NCBI GenBank assembly: GCA_902764285.1
Contig: CACWVN010000008.1
Location: 1-35,280 of the forward strand
DNA from: an uncultured Eubacteriales bacterium
Lineage (GTDB): Bacteria > Bacillota > Clostridia > Christensenellales > Aristaeellaceae
Direction of reading: 5' to 3'
Length of the DNA stretch: 35,280 nt
Shown here: piece after piece, positions 20,702 through 27,961 of the stretch
Layout of the letters: each line of letters starts with the position of its first letter
Numbering within the stretch: the first letter of the stretch is position 1
Notes under the pieces: generated by a model
Told to the model about the DNA's origin: nothing
Seen by the model: the letters and a program-made list of their open reading frames with translations, nothing else
The model's database searches: none
Translations under genes and position numbers: made by a program

Positions 20702-22495
20702 TCAGGCCTCGCCTTCCTCCGCGTCCAGCCGGGCCACCAGCTGGCGGATGCGCTCGCGGGCCTCGGACTGCTGCAGGAACTGGTCCTCGCGGCTGGGCGG
20801 CGTATCGCCCATGATGGCCACGAACTGGCTGACCTTCAGGCCCAGCGCGTCCTGCATGTCGCGGTCGCTGCCCCGGGGCGACACCAGGTAATAGCACAGC
20901 AGCGAATCCCGCTGGCCGATGCGGTGGGCGCGGTCCTCGGCCTGGCTGTGCACGGCGGGCGACCAGTCCAGCTCGCCGAACACCACGCAGGTGGCCCGCT
21001 GCAGGTTCAGCCCGCTGGCCGAGCGCAGCGAAATGCACAGCAAGTCGGTCTTCCCCTCCATGAACGCCGCGGCGGCCTCGTCCTTTTGCCGGTCGGTTTC
21101 GCGCCCGGTGATGAACTTCGGGCGGCAGCCCTTCAGCTCCTGTTTGTAGATATCCATCACCGCGTGGTGGTGGGCCATCAGCAGCACCTTCTCGCCGCCC
21201 TCCACCAGCGCCTTGACGAACGCGCACACGAACGGCGCCTTGGCGATGCCGGTGGCCTGGCGCTGCTGCTGGCAGATGGCGTCTTCGATGATGGCGCGGC
21301 GGGACGGATCGTCGGTGGCGCGCAGCAGCTTCAGCTGCGCGGCCACGGGCGCCATCAGCTCCCGGTACACGGCGTCGTCCCAGTCGATCTCCTGCACCAG
21401 CCGCCGCTTGGCGGGCAGCTCCGTCAGCACGTCCGATTTCAGCCGCCGCAGCATCAGCCCTTCGCTGCGCAGGTACTCGCCCAGCAGCTCGGGCTTGGCC
21501 ACCACGGCGGTGTTGTAGCCGTAGCACCACTCCCGGGAGAAGCTCTCCCAGTCGCCCAGGAAGTGGAAATCGATGATGTTCACCACGTTCCAGATCTCGC
21601 CGCCGTTGTTGTAGATGGGCGTGCCGGACAGCCCGATGCAGTTCTCGCAGGCTTCCGACAGCAGGCTGGCGGCGCTGTATTTGCCGGTGCCGTTGCGGCG
21701 CAGCTCCTGGATCTCGTCGAAGATTGCGGTGCGGAAACCCATGCCCGGCAGCACGTCCTTCCAGCCGCGCAGCAGCAGATAGTGGATGATGTAGATGTCG
21801 GCCTCCGGCAGCGCATAGGGCGTCAGGCCCCGGATTACGTGCACCCGCAGCCGGTCGTCGGGCGACAGAAAGCGCTCGACCTCGCGCTGCCAGTTGCGGA
21901 TCAGGTGCGGCGGAACCACCAGGACCGCCGGATAGGCCGCGGTGGTCGCCAGGAACGCCAGCGCCTGCACCGTCTTGCCCAGGCCCATCTCGTCCGCCAG
22001 CAGGCAGCGCCGCGTGGACAGCATAAAGCCCAGCCCCTGCTTTTGGAACGGCAGCAGCTGGCCGGAAAAGCTCTCCGAGGGCGGCGTGGCGGTCTCGGGC
22101 ATGGTCAGCGCCTGCTCCCGCCGCACGGCGTATTCCCGGGCTTCCTCCAGCGCGCTCTCCCACCGGGCGCGGTCGGATTCCTTCACCTCCAGCGGATAGC
22201 GCAGCATCAGCCAGTTCAGATCGCCGATGATGCGCCGGTGGGCGGTGAACCGCGCCACGCCCCGGCCCCGGCCGTCGCAGCCGGGGAACAGCCGCTTGGC
22301 CAGCTCCGTCACGTTGGGGTCGCCCTTGATCGTCCAGCACTTCGATTTGCGGTTGTAGCTGAGCGTGCCGTAGGTGCGCCGCCCGGCGGGCACGTCCCGC
22401 AGATAGGCCGGATAATCCTCGGCGGCGGGCGCGTAATCCGCGGCGTCATCCATGGTGATGGCGCCGGAGCCGGTGTAGTCGTCGAAATAGTCCAT
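20702..22495 (-). CDS. SNF2-family DNA helicase/ATPase with HARP-like N-terminal domain
   Basis: A 597-residue superfamily 2 DNA translocase. ATG at 22495 is set by GGAGG five bases upstream; the frame is open further but without a site and runs through inverted repeats. Residues about 40-103 (TYGTLSYNRKSKCWTIKGDP, AKRLFPGC, GDLNWLMLRYPLEV) resemble the HARP domain of annealing helicases such as SMARCAL1. Motif I is LLADEMGLGKT (about 165-175), motif II DEIQ (260-263, in place of DEAH), motif III LSGTPIYNN, motif V SASGLNLQ and motif VI QAEDRAHRIGQ. The C-terminal 60 residues are charged. It is the last gene of a run that includes a PD-(D/E)XK nuclease-like protein, suggesting a DNA repair or foreign-DNA role; this is inference. 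Confidence 0.87.
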   Translation of the reverse strand: MDYFDDYTGSGAITMDDAADYAPAAEDYPAYLRDVPAGRRTYGTLSYNRKSKCWTIKGDPNVTELAKRLFPGCDGRGRGVARFTAHRRIIGDLNWLMLRYPLEVKESDRARWESALEEAREYAVRREQALTMPETATPPSESFSGQLLPFQKQGLGFMLSTRRCLLADEMGLGKTVQALAFLATTAAYPAVLVVPPHLIRNWQREVERFLSPDDRLRVHVIRGLTPYALPEADIYIIHYLLLRGWKDVLPGMGFRTAIFDEIQELRRNGTGKYSAASLLSEACENCIGLSGTPIYNNGGEIWNVVNIIDFHFLGDWESFSREWCYGYNTAVVAKPELLGEYLRSEGLMLRRLKSDVLTELPAKRRLVQEIDWDDAVYRELMAPVAAQLKLLRATDDPSRRAIIEDAICQQQRQATGIAKAPFVCAFVKALVEGGEKVLLMAHHHAVMDIYKQELKGCRPKFITGRETDRQKDEAAAAFMEGKTDLLCISLRSASGLNLQRATCVVFGELDWSPAVHSQAEDRAHRIGQRDSLLCYYLVSPRGSDRDMQDALGLKVSQFVAIMGDTPPSREDQFLQQSEARERIRQLVARLDAEEGEA

Positions 22496-22525
22496 CCATG
22501 CCTCCACATCAATCCTGTTTTCAAT

Positions 22526-22674
22526 CGGCCCTGGCGACATGCGCGCCAGGGCCGCAGGTTTTCCCCGAAGGGAAGACCCACCTTGCGGATTTGCCGCCCG
22601 GAAATCGCCTGCGGTTTCAGGCAAATCCGTACAAAGGGGTGGCTGCGGCGGGGAAAGCAGGTCCCCCGCCGCAG
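22526..22674. repeat. Cluster of three perfect inverted repeats in one spacer
   Basis: Within 150 bp upstream of the helicase start are three perfect inverted repeats. The first has 11-bp arms at 22526-22536 and 22544-22554 (CGGCCCTGGCG). The second has 10-bp arms at 22586-22595 and 22620-22629 (CGGATTTGCC). The third has 11-bp arms at 22643-22653 and 22664-22674 (CTGCGGCGGGG). None is followed by a T tract. The third begins 3 bp beyond the stop of the nuclease-like gene. Confidence 0.8.
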
Positions 22675-22677
22675 GGG

Positions 22678-23070
22678 TCACGGCAGGGCCAACCCCCACA
22701 GGCGGTTCAGGGAAACGAGCGCCACGGGCTTGCCGCCGAGGGTCCGCGGCACCGCCGTGACGCGCTGCACCACCACCACGACGGCGTCCAGGTCGTCGGA
22801 TTCCAGGTAGCGCTTCAGCTGCGCCGCCAGCTCCGACGACGCCGGGCGCCCTTTTTTCACTTCGATGCCGATCCGCCCCGCGCGAAAATCGATGCGGCGG
22901 CGCGGCCCCAGCCGGTATTCGTGCTCGTATTCCAGCCCAGCCGCCGCCAGCGCATCGGCCACGGCGGCGTGGATGTCGTATTCCTCCGGCTGGGCGGGCA
23001 CGCGCACGGCGGCGAGCGCCGCGACGACGCGCTCGATCCGCGCGTCCAGATCGCTTCTCGGTATGCTCAA
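22678..23070 (-). CDS. Small PD-(D/E)XK nuclease-like protein
   Basis: About 130 residues. The core reads EYEHEYRLGPRRRIDFRAG, then RIGIEVKKG, then LAAQLKRYLESDDLDAVVVVV. That is the D-x(8)-E-x-K active-site spacing and the following helix/strand of the PD-(D/E)XK restriction-endonuclease fold. The C-terminus, GGKPVALVSLNRLWGLALP, is distinctive. There is no ATG; TTG at 23070 is chosen because GAGG lies five bases upstream, right after the stop of the preceding gene. TTG at 23097 is an alternative. It sits between an unknown protein and an SNF2 helicase on the same strand. Nuclease activity is predicted from the motif only. Confidence 0.72.
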   Translation of the reverse strand: MSIPRSDLDARIERVVAALAAVRVPAQPEEYDIHAAVADALAAAGLEYEHEYRLGPRRRIDFRAGRIGIEVKKGRPASSELAAQLKRYLESDDLDAVVVVVQRVTAVPRTLGGKPVALVSLNRLWGLALP

Positions 23071-23077
23071 AGCCGCC

Positions 23078-23773
23078 TCAATCCCCCTCAGGCGCAAACT
23101 GCGCCCGGATTATCTCCCAGTCCGCCCGCCAGCCGCCGCCGAGATCGGCCTCGCCCAGCCGTGTGGTCAGCCGCCGGGCCAGCTCCAGCGCCTGCCGGCG
23201 CAGCTCGGGCGCTTCCTCCGGCGCCCAGGCGTCCAGCGCGGTCAGGGTCATCCGGCAGCGATTCAGCAGGATCCCGTCCGGCACGCGGTATTCGGTGGCG
23301 TCGTCGTCCATCGCGTCCAGCGCCCGCGCGACGATCTGCGGCGCCTGATACTCCGCCGCCAGCTCCATCAGCGCTTCCAGCGCCGGGGGATGCCCGCCGC
23401 AGCCGTCGATCAGAGCCTTGATGAAATCGCCGCGCCAGCGGGCCTCCACCTGCGGCGATACGCCCAGCGCCAGGTAATCGTCCAGCAGCCCGTCCTCCGC
23501 CAGCCGCGCCCGGCTGAACCGGTGCTGATCCAGCAGGTCGTAGGCGACCACCTCGTTCGGGTTCATGGCCGGCAGCGGCGCCCTGGGTCTCAGCGCGTCG
23601 GGCAGCGGTTCGATGTAATCCACGGGCGCCGCGCCGCGGGCGTCGACGGCGCCGGCCTCGGCCGCCGCGGCCTCCAGGCGCGCCTCGAAATCCGGGTCCT
23701 GCGGCGACGCCAGGTCGCGGAACGTCTCCCGGATGGCGCGCAGCGTGCGCCGGATGTCGATGGGGATCAGCAT
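23078..23773 (-). CDS. Hypothetical protein between the RluA-PPase fusion and the nuclease-like gene
   Basis: A 231-residue protein with no family I recognise. ATG at 23773 follows GGGGTGAG and overlaps the stop of the upstream rluA fusion gene by 7 bp, so it is very likely coupled. The protein is soluble and mostly helical, rich in Ala, Asp, Arg and Leu. A central stretch reads NPNEVVAYDLLDQHRFSRARLAEDGLLDDYLALG, followed by ALEALMELAAEYQAPQIVARALDAMDDD. No membrane helix, signal peptide, nucleotide-binding loop or clustered Cys/His is present. The context (nuclease-like and helicase genes downstream) may point to DNA metabolism, but this is weak. Confidence 0.75.
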   Translation of the reverse strand: MLIPIDIRRTLRAIRETFRDLASPQDPDFEARLEAAAAEAGAVDARGAAPVDYIEPLPDALRPRAPLPAMNPNEVVAYDLLDQHRFSRARLAEDGLLDDYLALGVSPQVEARWRGDFIKALIDGCGGHPPALEALMELAAEYQAPQIVARALDAMDDDATEYRVPDGILLNRCRMTLTALDAWAPEEAPELRRQALELARRLTTRLGEADLGGGWRADWEIIRAQFAPEGD

Positions 23774-24996
23774 GATCTCACCCCGCCTGGCACGATGATG
23801 AATGCGTCGAAGAATTGTTCCTGGAACCGGATGCGGTCCATGATCTCCTCCGCGGTGAACGCGGCGCCCTCCGGACAGACCACCCACTTGTCCTCCACGT
23901 CGTCCCGGCGGCGGACGATGGCGGCGACCCGCCCGGCGAACGTCTCCACCGGCGCGTCCACGCCCAGCACGTAGGCGTCCTGCGCCTCGCCGTCCGGCGC
24001 CATCACGCCCGCGACAAAGCCGTAGTTGACCGGATAGACCATGTCCGGATAGTCCGGGTGGCAGCTGCCCAGCGGCCGGTCGACGGTCACGGTCACCCTG
24101 CTGCCCAGCACGGCGTCGTCCGCCATCAGCTGCGCCAGCGCCGCCGGCAGCGGCGATTCCCGCTCGACGACCTCGCCGGTGACGGGATGCCTCAAACGAA
24201 TGTACGCCGAATGCAGCGCGAACCGCCCGGGCAGCCGCGGGTCCTCCCGGCCGTAGAGGAAATCGCCGGCGACCGGATGGCCGATGTGCGAAAGGTGCAC
24301 GCGAATCTGATGGGTGCGTCCGGTCTCCAGCCGCAGCCGGACCAGCGAATGGCCGTCACCGGCCCGGAGAACCCGGTAGCGCGTGACCGCGCGGACGCCG
24401 TTCTCCGGGTCCACGATGCGGCGCACGGTGGCGGCGGCTTCCTTGGCGATGGGCGCGTCGATCGCGCCCTCGCCGTCCAGCCGGCCCTCGGCCACGGCCA
24501 GGTATTCCCGGACGAAATCCGGCGCGTGCAGCTGCCTTTGCAGCGCCTGGCAGGCGTGGGCGTTCTTCGCCGCGGCCAGAAGCCCACTGGTGCCCTTATC
24601 CAGCCGGTTCAGCGGCCGGAACACGAATCCGGGGTCGCCGCGATAGCGATACGCCAGCCGGTTTTCCAGCGTCATGGCGGTCTGTTTGACTGAGCACTGG
24701 GTGGCCAGCGGCGCGGGTTTGTCGATGATCAGGATGTCCTCGTCCTCGTACAGCACGGACACCGGCGTTTCATCGAAGGCGACCGGCTCCCGCGGCGCGT
24801 CCTCCAGCACGACGGTTACCTCGTCGCCCGGCCGCAGCGGATGGTTCGCATGCACCGGCGCGCCGTTCACCCGCAGCCCGCCGCGCACCTTCAGCGCGGC
24901 GAACTGATGGTACGAAACGCCCATCCGGCCGCGGACGTAGGTTTTCACCCGGCGCCCGGCGTCCTCCGGCCCGGCGACGGCCGTCAGCTGTCTCAT
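23767..24996 (-). CDS. RluA-family pseudouridine synthase fused to an inorganic-pyrophosphatase-like domain
   Basis: A 409-residue two-domain protein in one uninterrupted frame. Residues 1-65 look like an S4 RNA-binding domain (GRRVKTYVRGRMGVS ... LRVNGAPVHANHPLRPGDEV). Residues 80-290 are an RluA-type pseudouridine synthase: IIDKPAPLATQ, the catalytic Asp in RPLNRLDKGTSGLLAAAKN (near 133) and ETGRTHQIRVHLSHIGHPVAGDFLYG. Residues about 298-402 resemble family I inorganic pyrophosphatase: VTVTVDRPLGSCHPDYPDMV, YPVNYGFVAGVMAPDGEAQDAY, RRRDDVEDKWVV. The YPxxYG, DGE-xx-D and D-x-EDK elements keep most metal-binding acids. GGGAGG precedes ATG at 24996. It is the first gene of a minus-strand unit. 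Confidence 0.88.
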   Translation of the reverse strand: MRQLTAVAGPEDAGRRVKTYVRGRMGVSYHQFAALKVRGGLRVNGAPVHANHPLRPGDEVTVVLEDAPREPVAFDETPVSVLYEDEDILIIDKPAPLATQCSVKQTAMTLENRLAYRYRGDPGFVFRPLNRLDKGTSGLLAAAKNAHACQALQRQLHAPDFVREYLAVAEGRLDGEGAIDAPIAKEAAATVRRIVDPENGVRAVTRYRVLRAGDGHSLVRLRLETGRTHQIRVHLSHIGHPVAGDFLYGREDPRLPGRFALHSAYIRLRHPVTGEVVERESPLPAALAQLMADDAVLGSRVTVTVDRPLGSCHPDYPDMVYPVNYGFVAGVMAPDGEAQDAYVLGVDAPVETFAGRVAAIVRRRDDVEDKWVVCPEGAAFTAEEIMDRIRFQEQFFDAFIIVPGGVRSC

Positions 24997-25025
24997 GCGC
25001 GACCTCCCATCCCGTATTTATCCAG

Positions 25026-25055
25026 ATTATAGCACAGAACGCCGCCGCAGGTAAA
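25026..25055 (-). promoter_or_regulatory. Promoter of the rluA-fusion unit
   Basis: On the minus strand: -35 TTTACC (25050-25055), an 18-bp spacer and a perfect -10 TATAAT (25026-25031), 29 bp before the ATG. Confidence 0.65.
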
Positions 25056-25068
25056 GCGCAAATCCCGC

Positions 25069-25098
25069 GCATGAAACCGCCGCCCGCGGGCCATAATA
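25069..25098 (+). promoter_or_regulatory. Possible sigma-G (forespore) promoter of the coat-protein pair
   Basis: GCATG (25069-25073), an 18-bp spacer and CATAATA (25092-25098), which fits the B. subtilis sigma-G pattern (gHATR, about 18 bp, CATnnTA). It is 19 bp before the ATG at 25118. CATAAT also resembles a sigma-A -10, but no -35 accompanies it. Confidence 0.5.
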
Positions 25099-25117
25099 GG
25101 CGCAGGAGGTGAAGAGC

Positions 25118-25291
25118 ATGAGCCCGAAGGAATTGCAGTATGTGGAAGACGCGCTCGGACACGAGCAGTTTTTGAAGACCCAGTGCCAGGAAGCGGTGAA
25201 CCAGCTTTCCGACCCGGCGCTGAAGAACTGCGTCCGCCAGATGATGGCGAAGCATCAGGAGATCTTCAGCCGGTTCTATAACTTGGTGTAA
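25118..25291 (+). CDS. Small spore coat protein, CotF-associated type
   Basis: A 57-residue protein beginning MSPKELQYVEDALGHEQFL. Short proteins of this pattern (KELxYxEDALGHE, then a coiled helix ending in HQExFxRFYNLV) are found before CotF-like genes in spore-forming Clostridia. AGGAGGT lies seven bases before ATG at 25118; the in-frame GTG at 25109 falls inside that site and is rejected. It is followed after 14 bp by a second coat gene on the same strand. Two Cys are present. It is predicted to be a structural part of the spore coat made late in sporulation. Confidence 0.82.
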   Translation: MSPKELQYVEDALGHEQFLKTQCQEAVNQLSDPALKNCVRQMMAKHQEIFSRFYNLV

Positions 25292-25305
25292 AGGAGGAAA
25301 ACGCG

Positions 25306-25551
25306 ATGAACGATCAGGCGATCATGGAGAACATCCTGCTGACCACGAAGGGCGTGTGCGACCTGTACCTGCACGGCACCATCGAATCCGCCACCCAGAA
25401 CGTGCAGCAGGCCTTCGATTCCGCGCTGAACGACAGTCTGTGCATGCAGGGCGACGTCTACCAGCAGATGGCGGACAAGGGCTGGTACCCGGCCCAGCAG
25501 GCCCCGCAGCAGCAGATCGACCAGGTGCGCCAGAAGTACGCCGGTAAATAG
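25306..25551 (+). CDS. Spore coat protein, CotF family
   Basis: An 81-residue member of the coat F family: MNDQAIMENILLTTKGVCDLYLHGTIES, then VQQAFDSALNDSLCMQGDVYQQMADKGWYPAQQAPQQQIDQVRQKY. The helical KGxxDLYxHGTIES and ALNxSLxxQxxxYxxMxxKGWY segments are the family signature. The Gln-rich tail is common. AAGGAGG precedes ATG. It forms a two-gene unit with the 57-residue coat protein upstream. Confidence 0.88.
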   Translation: MNDQAIMENILLTTKGVCDLYLHGTIESATQNVQQAFDSALNDSLCMQGDVYQQMADKGWYPAQQAPQQQIDQVRQKYAGK

Positions 25552-25569
25552 GATCACAGCCGTACCGGA

Positions 25570-25595
25570 CGCCCGCCGCCTTTCCGCGGCGGGCG
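25570..25595 (+). terminator. GC-rich hairpin after the coat genes
   Basis: A perfect 10-bp stem (CGCCCGCCGC / GCGGCGGGCG) with a 6-base loop, followed by CGTTGTTG rather than a clean T run. It is likely a weak terminator. Confidence 0.5.
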
Positions 25596-25633
25596 CGTTG
25601 TTGTCGGCCCGTTCCTCCCGTCGGAAGAAGGAG

Positions 25634-25662
25634 TTGACGCCGTCCCCGGCCTGGTTTATAAT
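25634..25662 (+). promoter_or_regulatory. Sigma-A-type promoter of the aldo/keto reductase gene
   Basis: -35 TTGACG (25634-25639), a 17-bp spacer and a perfect -10 TATAAT (25657-25662), 27 bp before the ATG. Confidence 0.85.
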
Positions 25663-25689
25663 GGACAAAAAGCCGAGGAGGGCGAAACC

Positions 25690-26679
25690 ATGTATACTCC
25701 CGATGAGACGCGCTACGAGCGCATGGTCTACCGACGCTGCGGGCGCAGCGGCCTGATGCTGCCGGCGATCTCGCTGGGCCTGTGGCACAACTTCGGCAAT
25801 ATCACGCCCTTTGAAACCCAGCGGGACATGCTGCGCGCGGCCTTTGACAGCGGCATCACCCACTTCGACCTGGCCAACAACTACGGCCCGCCCTACGGCG
25901 AGGCCGAGCGGAATTTCGGCGTCCACATGGACCGCGACTGGCACACACACCGGGACGAGCTGGTCATCTCCACAAAGGCGGGCTACGACATGTGGCCGGG
26001 GCCCTACGGCGACCACGGCAGCCGCAAATACCTGGTCGCCAGCCTGGACCAGTCGCTGAAGCGCATGCACCTGGACTACGTGGACATCTTCTACCACCAC
26101 CGGCCCGATCCGGACACACCCATCGAAGAGACCATGGGCGCGCTGGATTCCATCGTGCGCAGCGGCAAGGCGCTGTATGTGGGCATCTCCAATTACTATG
26201 CCCCCGAACAGGCCGAGACAGCCATCCGCACGCTGAAGGCGCTGGGCACGCCGATGCTGATCCACCAGCCCCGCTATTCCATGTTCAGCCGGACGCTGGA
26301 AAACGGCCTGGGCGACGTATTGAAGCGGGAGGGCGTGGGCTGCATCGCCTTCGCGCCGCTGGCAAACGGGCTGCTGACGGGCAAGTACCTGAAGGGCATC
26401 CCCGCGGATTCCCGCGCCGCCCGCGACCCGCGCTACCTGAAGCCGGAATCCATCACCCCGGACAAGGTGGACAAGGCCGCGAAGCTGAACGAAATCGCCG
26501 CCGAACGCGGCCAGAGCCTGGCGCAGTTGGCGCTGCAGTGGGTGCTGAACAACGACGCGGTGACCTCCGCGCTGATCGGCGCCAGCCGGCCGGAACAGAT
26601 CCTGGAGAACGTCCGCGCCGTGGATCGCCCGCCGCTGACGGCGGACGAGCTGGCCCGGATCGACGCGATCCTGGGGTGA
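25690..26679 (+). CDS. yghZ: Aldo/keto reductase, YghZ / L-glyceraldehyde-3-phosphate reductase type
   Basis: An NADPH-dependent reductase of 329 residues. It matches the AKR14/YghZ group closely: YRRCGRSGLMLPAISLGLWHNFG, ITHFDLANNYGPPYGEAE (catalytic Asp and Tyr), ISTKAGYDMWPGPYGDHGSRKYL (catalytic Lys) and DYVDIFYHHRPD (catalytic His). The cofactor-binding end reads SALIGASRPEQILENV. In E. coli the family reduces L-glyceraldehyde 3-phosphate and methylglyoxal, a detoxification role; the substrate here is inferred from similarity. GAGGAGG precedes ATG. It is monocistronic, with its own promoter and a strong terminator. Confidence 0.92.
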   Translation: MYTPDETRYERMVYRRCGRSGLMLPAISLGLWHNFGNITPFETQRDMLRAAFDSGITHFDLANNYGPPYGEAERNFGVHMDRDWHTHRDELVISTKAGYDMWPGPYGDHGSRKYLVASLDQSLKRMHLDYVDIFYHHRPDPDTPIEETMGALDSIVRSGKALYVGISNYYAPEQAETAIRTLKALGTPMLIHQPRYSMFSRTLENGLGDVLKREGVGCIAFAPLANGLLTGKYLKGIPADSRAARDPRYLKPESITPDKVDKAAKLNEIAAERGQSLAQLALQWVLNNDAVTSALIGASRPEQILENVRAVDRPPLTADELARIDAILG

Positions 26680-26686
26680 TCTGGAC

Positions 26687-26722
26687 AAAAAAACGGGAAG
26701 GCAGAAGCCTTCCCGTTTTTTT
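26687..26722 (+). terminator. Bidirectional terminator after the aldo/keto reductase
   Basis: A perfect stem (AAAAACGGGAAGGC / GCCTTCCCGTTTTT) with a 4-base loop and runs of seven T on both strands. It also ends the convergent membrane-protein gene at 26729. Confidence 0.94.
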
Positions 26723-26728
26723 GTGCCG

Positions 26729-27961
26729 TCAGACGCCCTTGTCGATCAGGTGGAACACCGCCGTGCCGTAGAGGTTGAACGCGATGGCGAACAGCCCGAT
26801 GGCCCGTTCCCACGCCGTCACGCGGTCGCGCCCGCGCAGCTCGATCAGCAGCAGCATCGGCACCAGGTCCGCCAGATACCGCGCGCCGAACTGCCAGCCG
26901 CCCAGCGTCTTGTGCATCAGCGTCAGAAACAGTTCAACCGCGAAGCCCGCCAGCAGCAGCGCGTCCAGCAGGTCCCAGCGGCGGCGAACCGCTTTCACGA
27001 CCATCGCGATCCCGGCGGTGACGTAGATCGGGTTCGCCAGCCAGAAGGCGAAGCCGTTGAAGCGCTCGAACTCCAGCCGCCCGTCGTTGAAGTACGGCAG
27101 GCGCAGCAGGTTGAGGATGTTCCCGCCCACGTATTTCAGGCCCATCTGCGGCAGCTCCGGGTCGCGGGTGAACTCCGGCAGGTAATTGTGGCCGAACTCC
27201 AGGGGATTGCCGAACCGCGCCCAGTTGTACCAGCCCAGCGCGACCGCCACCAGCGCCGGCGCGATCAGGTACGGCAGCATCTTCAAAAGCGTCTTCGCCG
27301 GGGAGAGTGCCTTTTCGGGGTTCAGCTTCCGCCACAGCGCCGCCAGCGCGAAGGGCGCGTACACCGCCTGGAACGGCCGGCAGCCCACGCTGAGCGCCAG
27401 GCAGAACAGCGCCAATACCCATCCGCGGCGGCTTTCGCCCGTCAGCCCCAGCGCGCAGCAGGTCGTCAGCAGGAAGGACAGCAGCTGCGCCTGATACCAC
27501 ACGTCGCCGGTCAGCGAAAGATCCAGCATGTTGCAGCCCAGGCACATGAACAGCGCCATGAAGCAGGCCTCCGCCGGCTCGCGGAAGCGCCGCGCCAGGT
27601 GATAGGCGGCGATATACGATCCCAGGAAATACAGCCCGACGGCCAGCGTATTGGGCGTGTTTTCGCCGAACAGCAGCGTCAGCGGCAGCATCACCAGCGC
27701 CGGGACGCTGGGAAAGCTGACGTACCAGTCGCCGTTGTACACGGCCAGCTCCAGCCAGGGATAGTCCTTCCCCAGCGAGAGCATGCCCTTGCGCCAGGCC
27801 AGCGCCATCAGCGTGTAGCTGTCGTGGGCGGAATGGCCGAACAGGTTCATCTTCAGCGCCAGGCCCAGCCCCAGCCAGGCCAGCGCCACCGCCAGCGCGC
27901 CGGTCCACAGCGCGCTTTCGCGCCACGGCCGCGCCGGCCGGAGGGAATCACTCCGCTGCAT
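26729..27961 (-). CDS. Multi-spanning membrane protein, GT-C glycosyltransferase-like
   Basis: A 410-residue protein with about 10 hydrophobic helices. ATG at 27961 is chosen because GGAG lies seven bases upstream; the ATG six bases earlier is too close to that site. The first external loop carries HSAHDSYTLMALAWRKG and DYPWLELAVYNGDWYVSFPSVPAL, an acidic loop layout reminiscent of GT-C transferases. A later loop is aromatic and acidic (FGHNYLPEFTRDPELPQMG). Its start overlaps the end of the upstream acyltransferase gene by 14 bp, so the two are co-translated. A role in building or decorating a surface glycan is likely; no specific substrate can be named. Confidence 0.72.
   Translation of the reverse strand: MQRSDSLRPARPWRESALWTGALAVALAWLGLGLALKMNLFGHSAHDSYTLMALAWRKGMLSLGKDYPWLELAVYNGDWYVSFPSVPALVMLPLTLLFGENTPNTLAVGLYFLGSYIAAYHLARRFREPAEACFMALFMCLGCNMLDLSLTGDVWYQAQLLSFLLTTCCALGLTGESRRGWVLALFCLALSVGCRPFQAVYAPFALAALWRKLNPEKALSPAKTLLKMLPYLIAPALVAVALGWYNWARFGNPLEFGHNYLPEFTRDPELPQMGLKYVGGNILNLLRLPYFNDGRLEFERFNGFAFWLANPIYVTAGIAMVVKAVRRRWDLLDALLLAGFAVELFLTLMHKTLGGWQFGARYLADLVPMLLLIELRGRDRVTAWERAIGLFAIAFNLYGTAVFHLIDKGV

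Noticed and set aside
22496..22699. N-terminal extension of the SNF2 protein by 68 residues
   Set aside because: The extension has no ribosome binding site, consists of low-complexity Pro/Ala/Gly sequence and runs through the inverted-repeat cluster; a good site precedes ATG at 22495.
20702..23773. Calling the helicase/nuclease run an established defence system
   Set aside because: No methylase, integrase, known defence partner or prophage marker is nearby, so only a candidate can be claimed.
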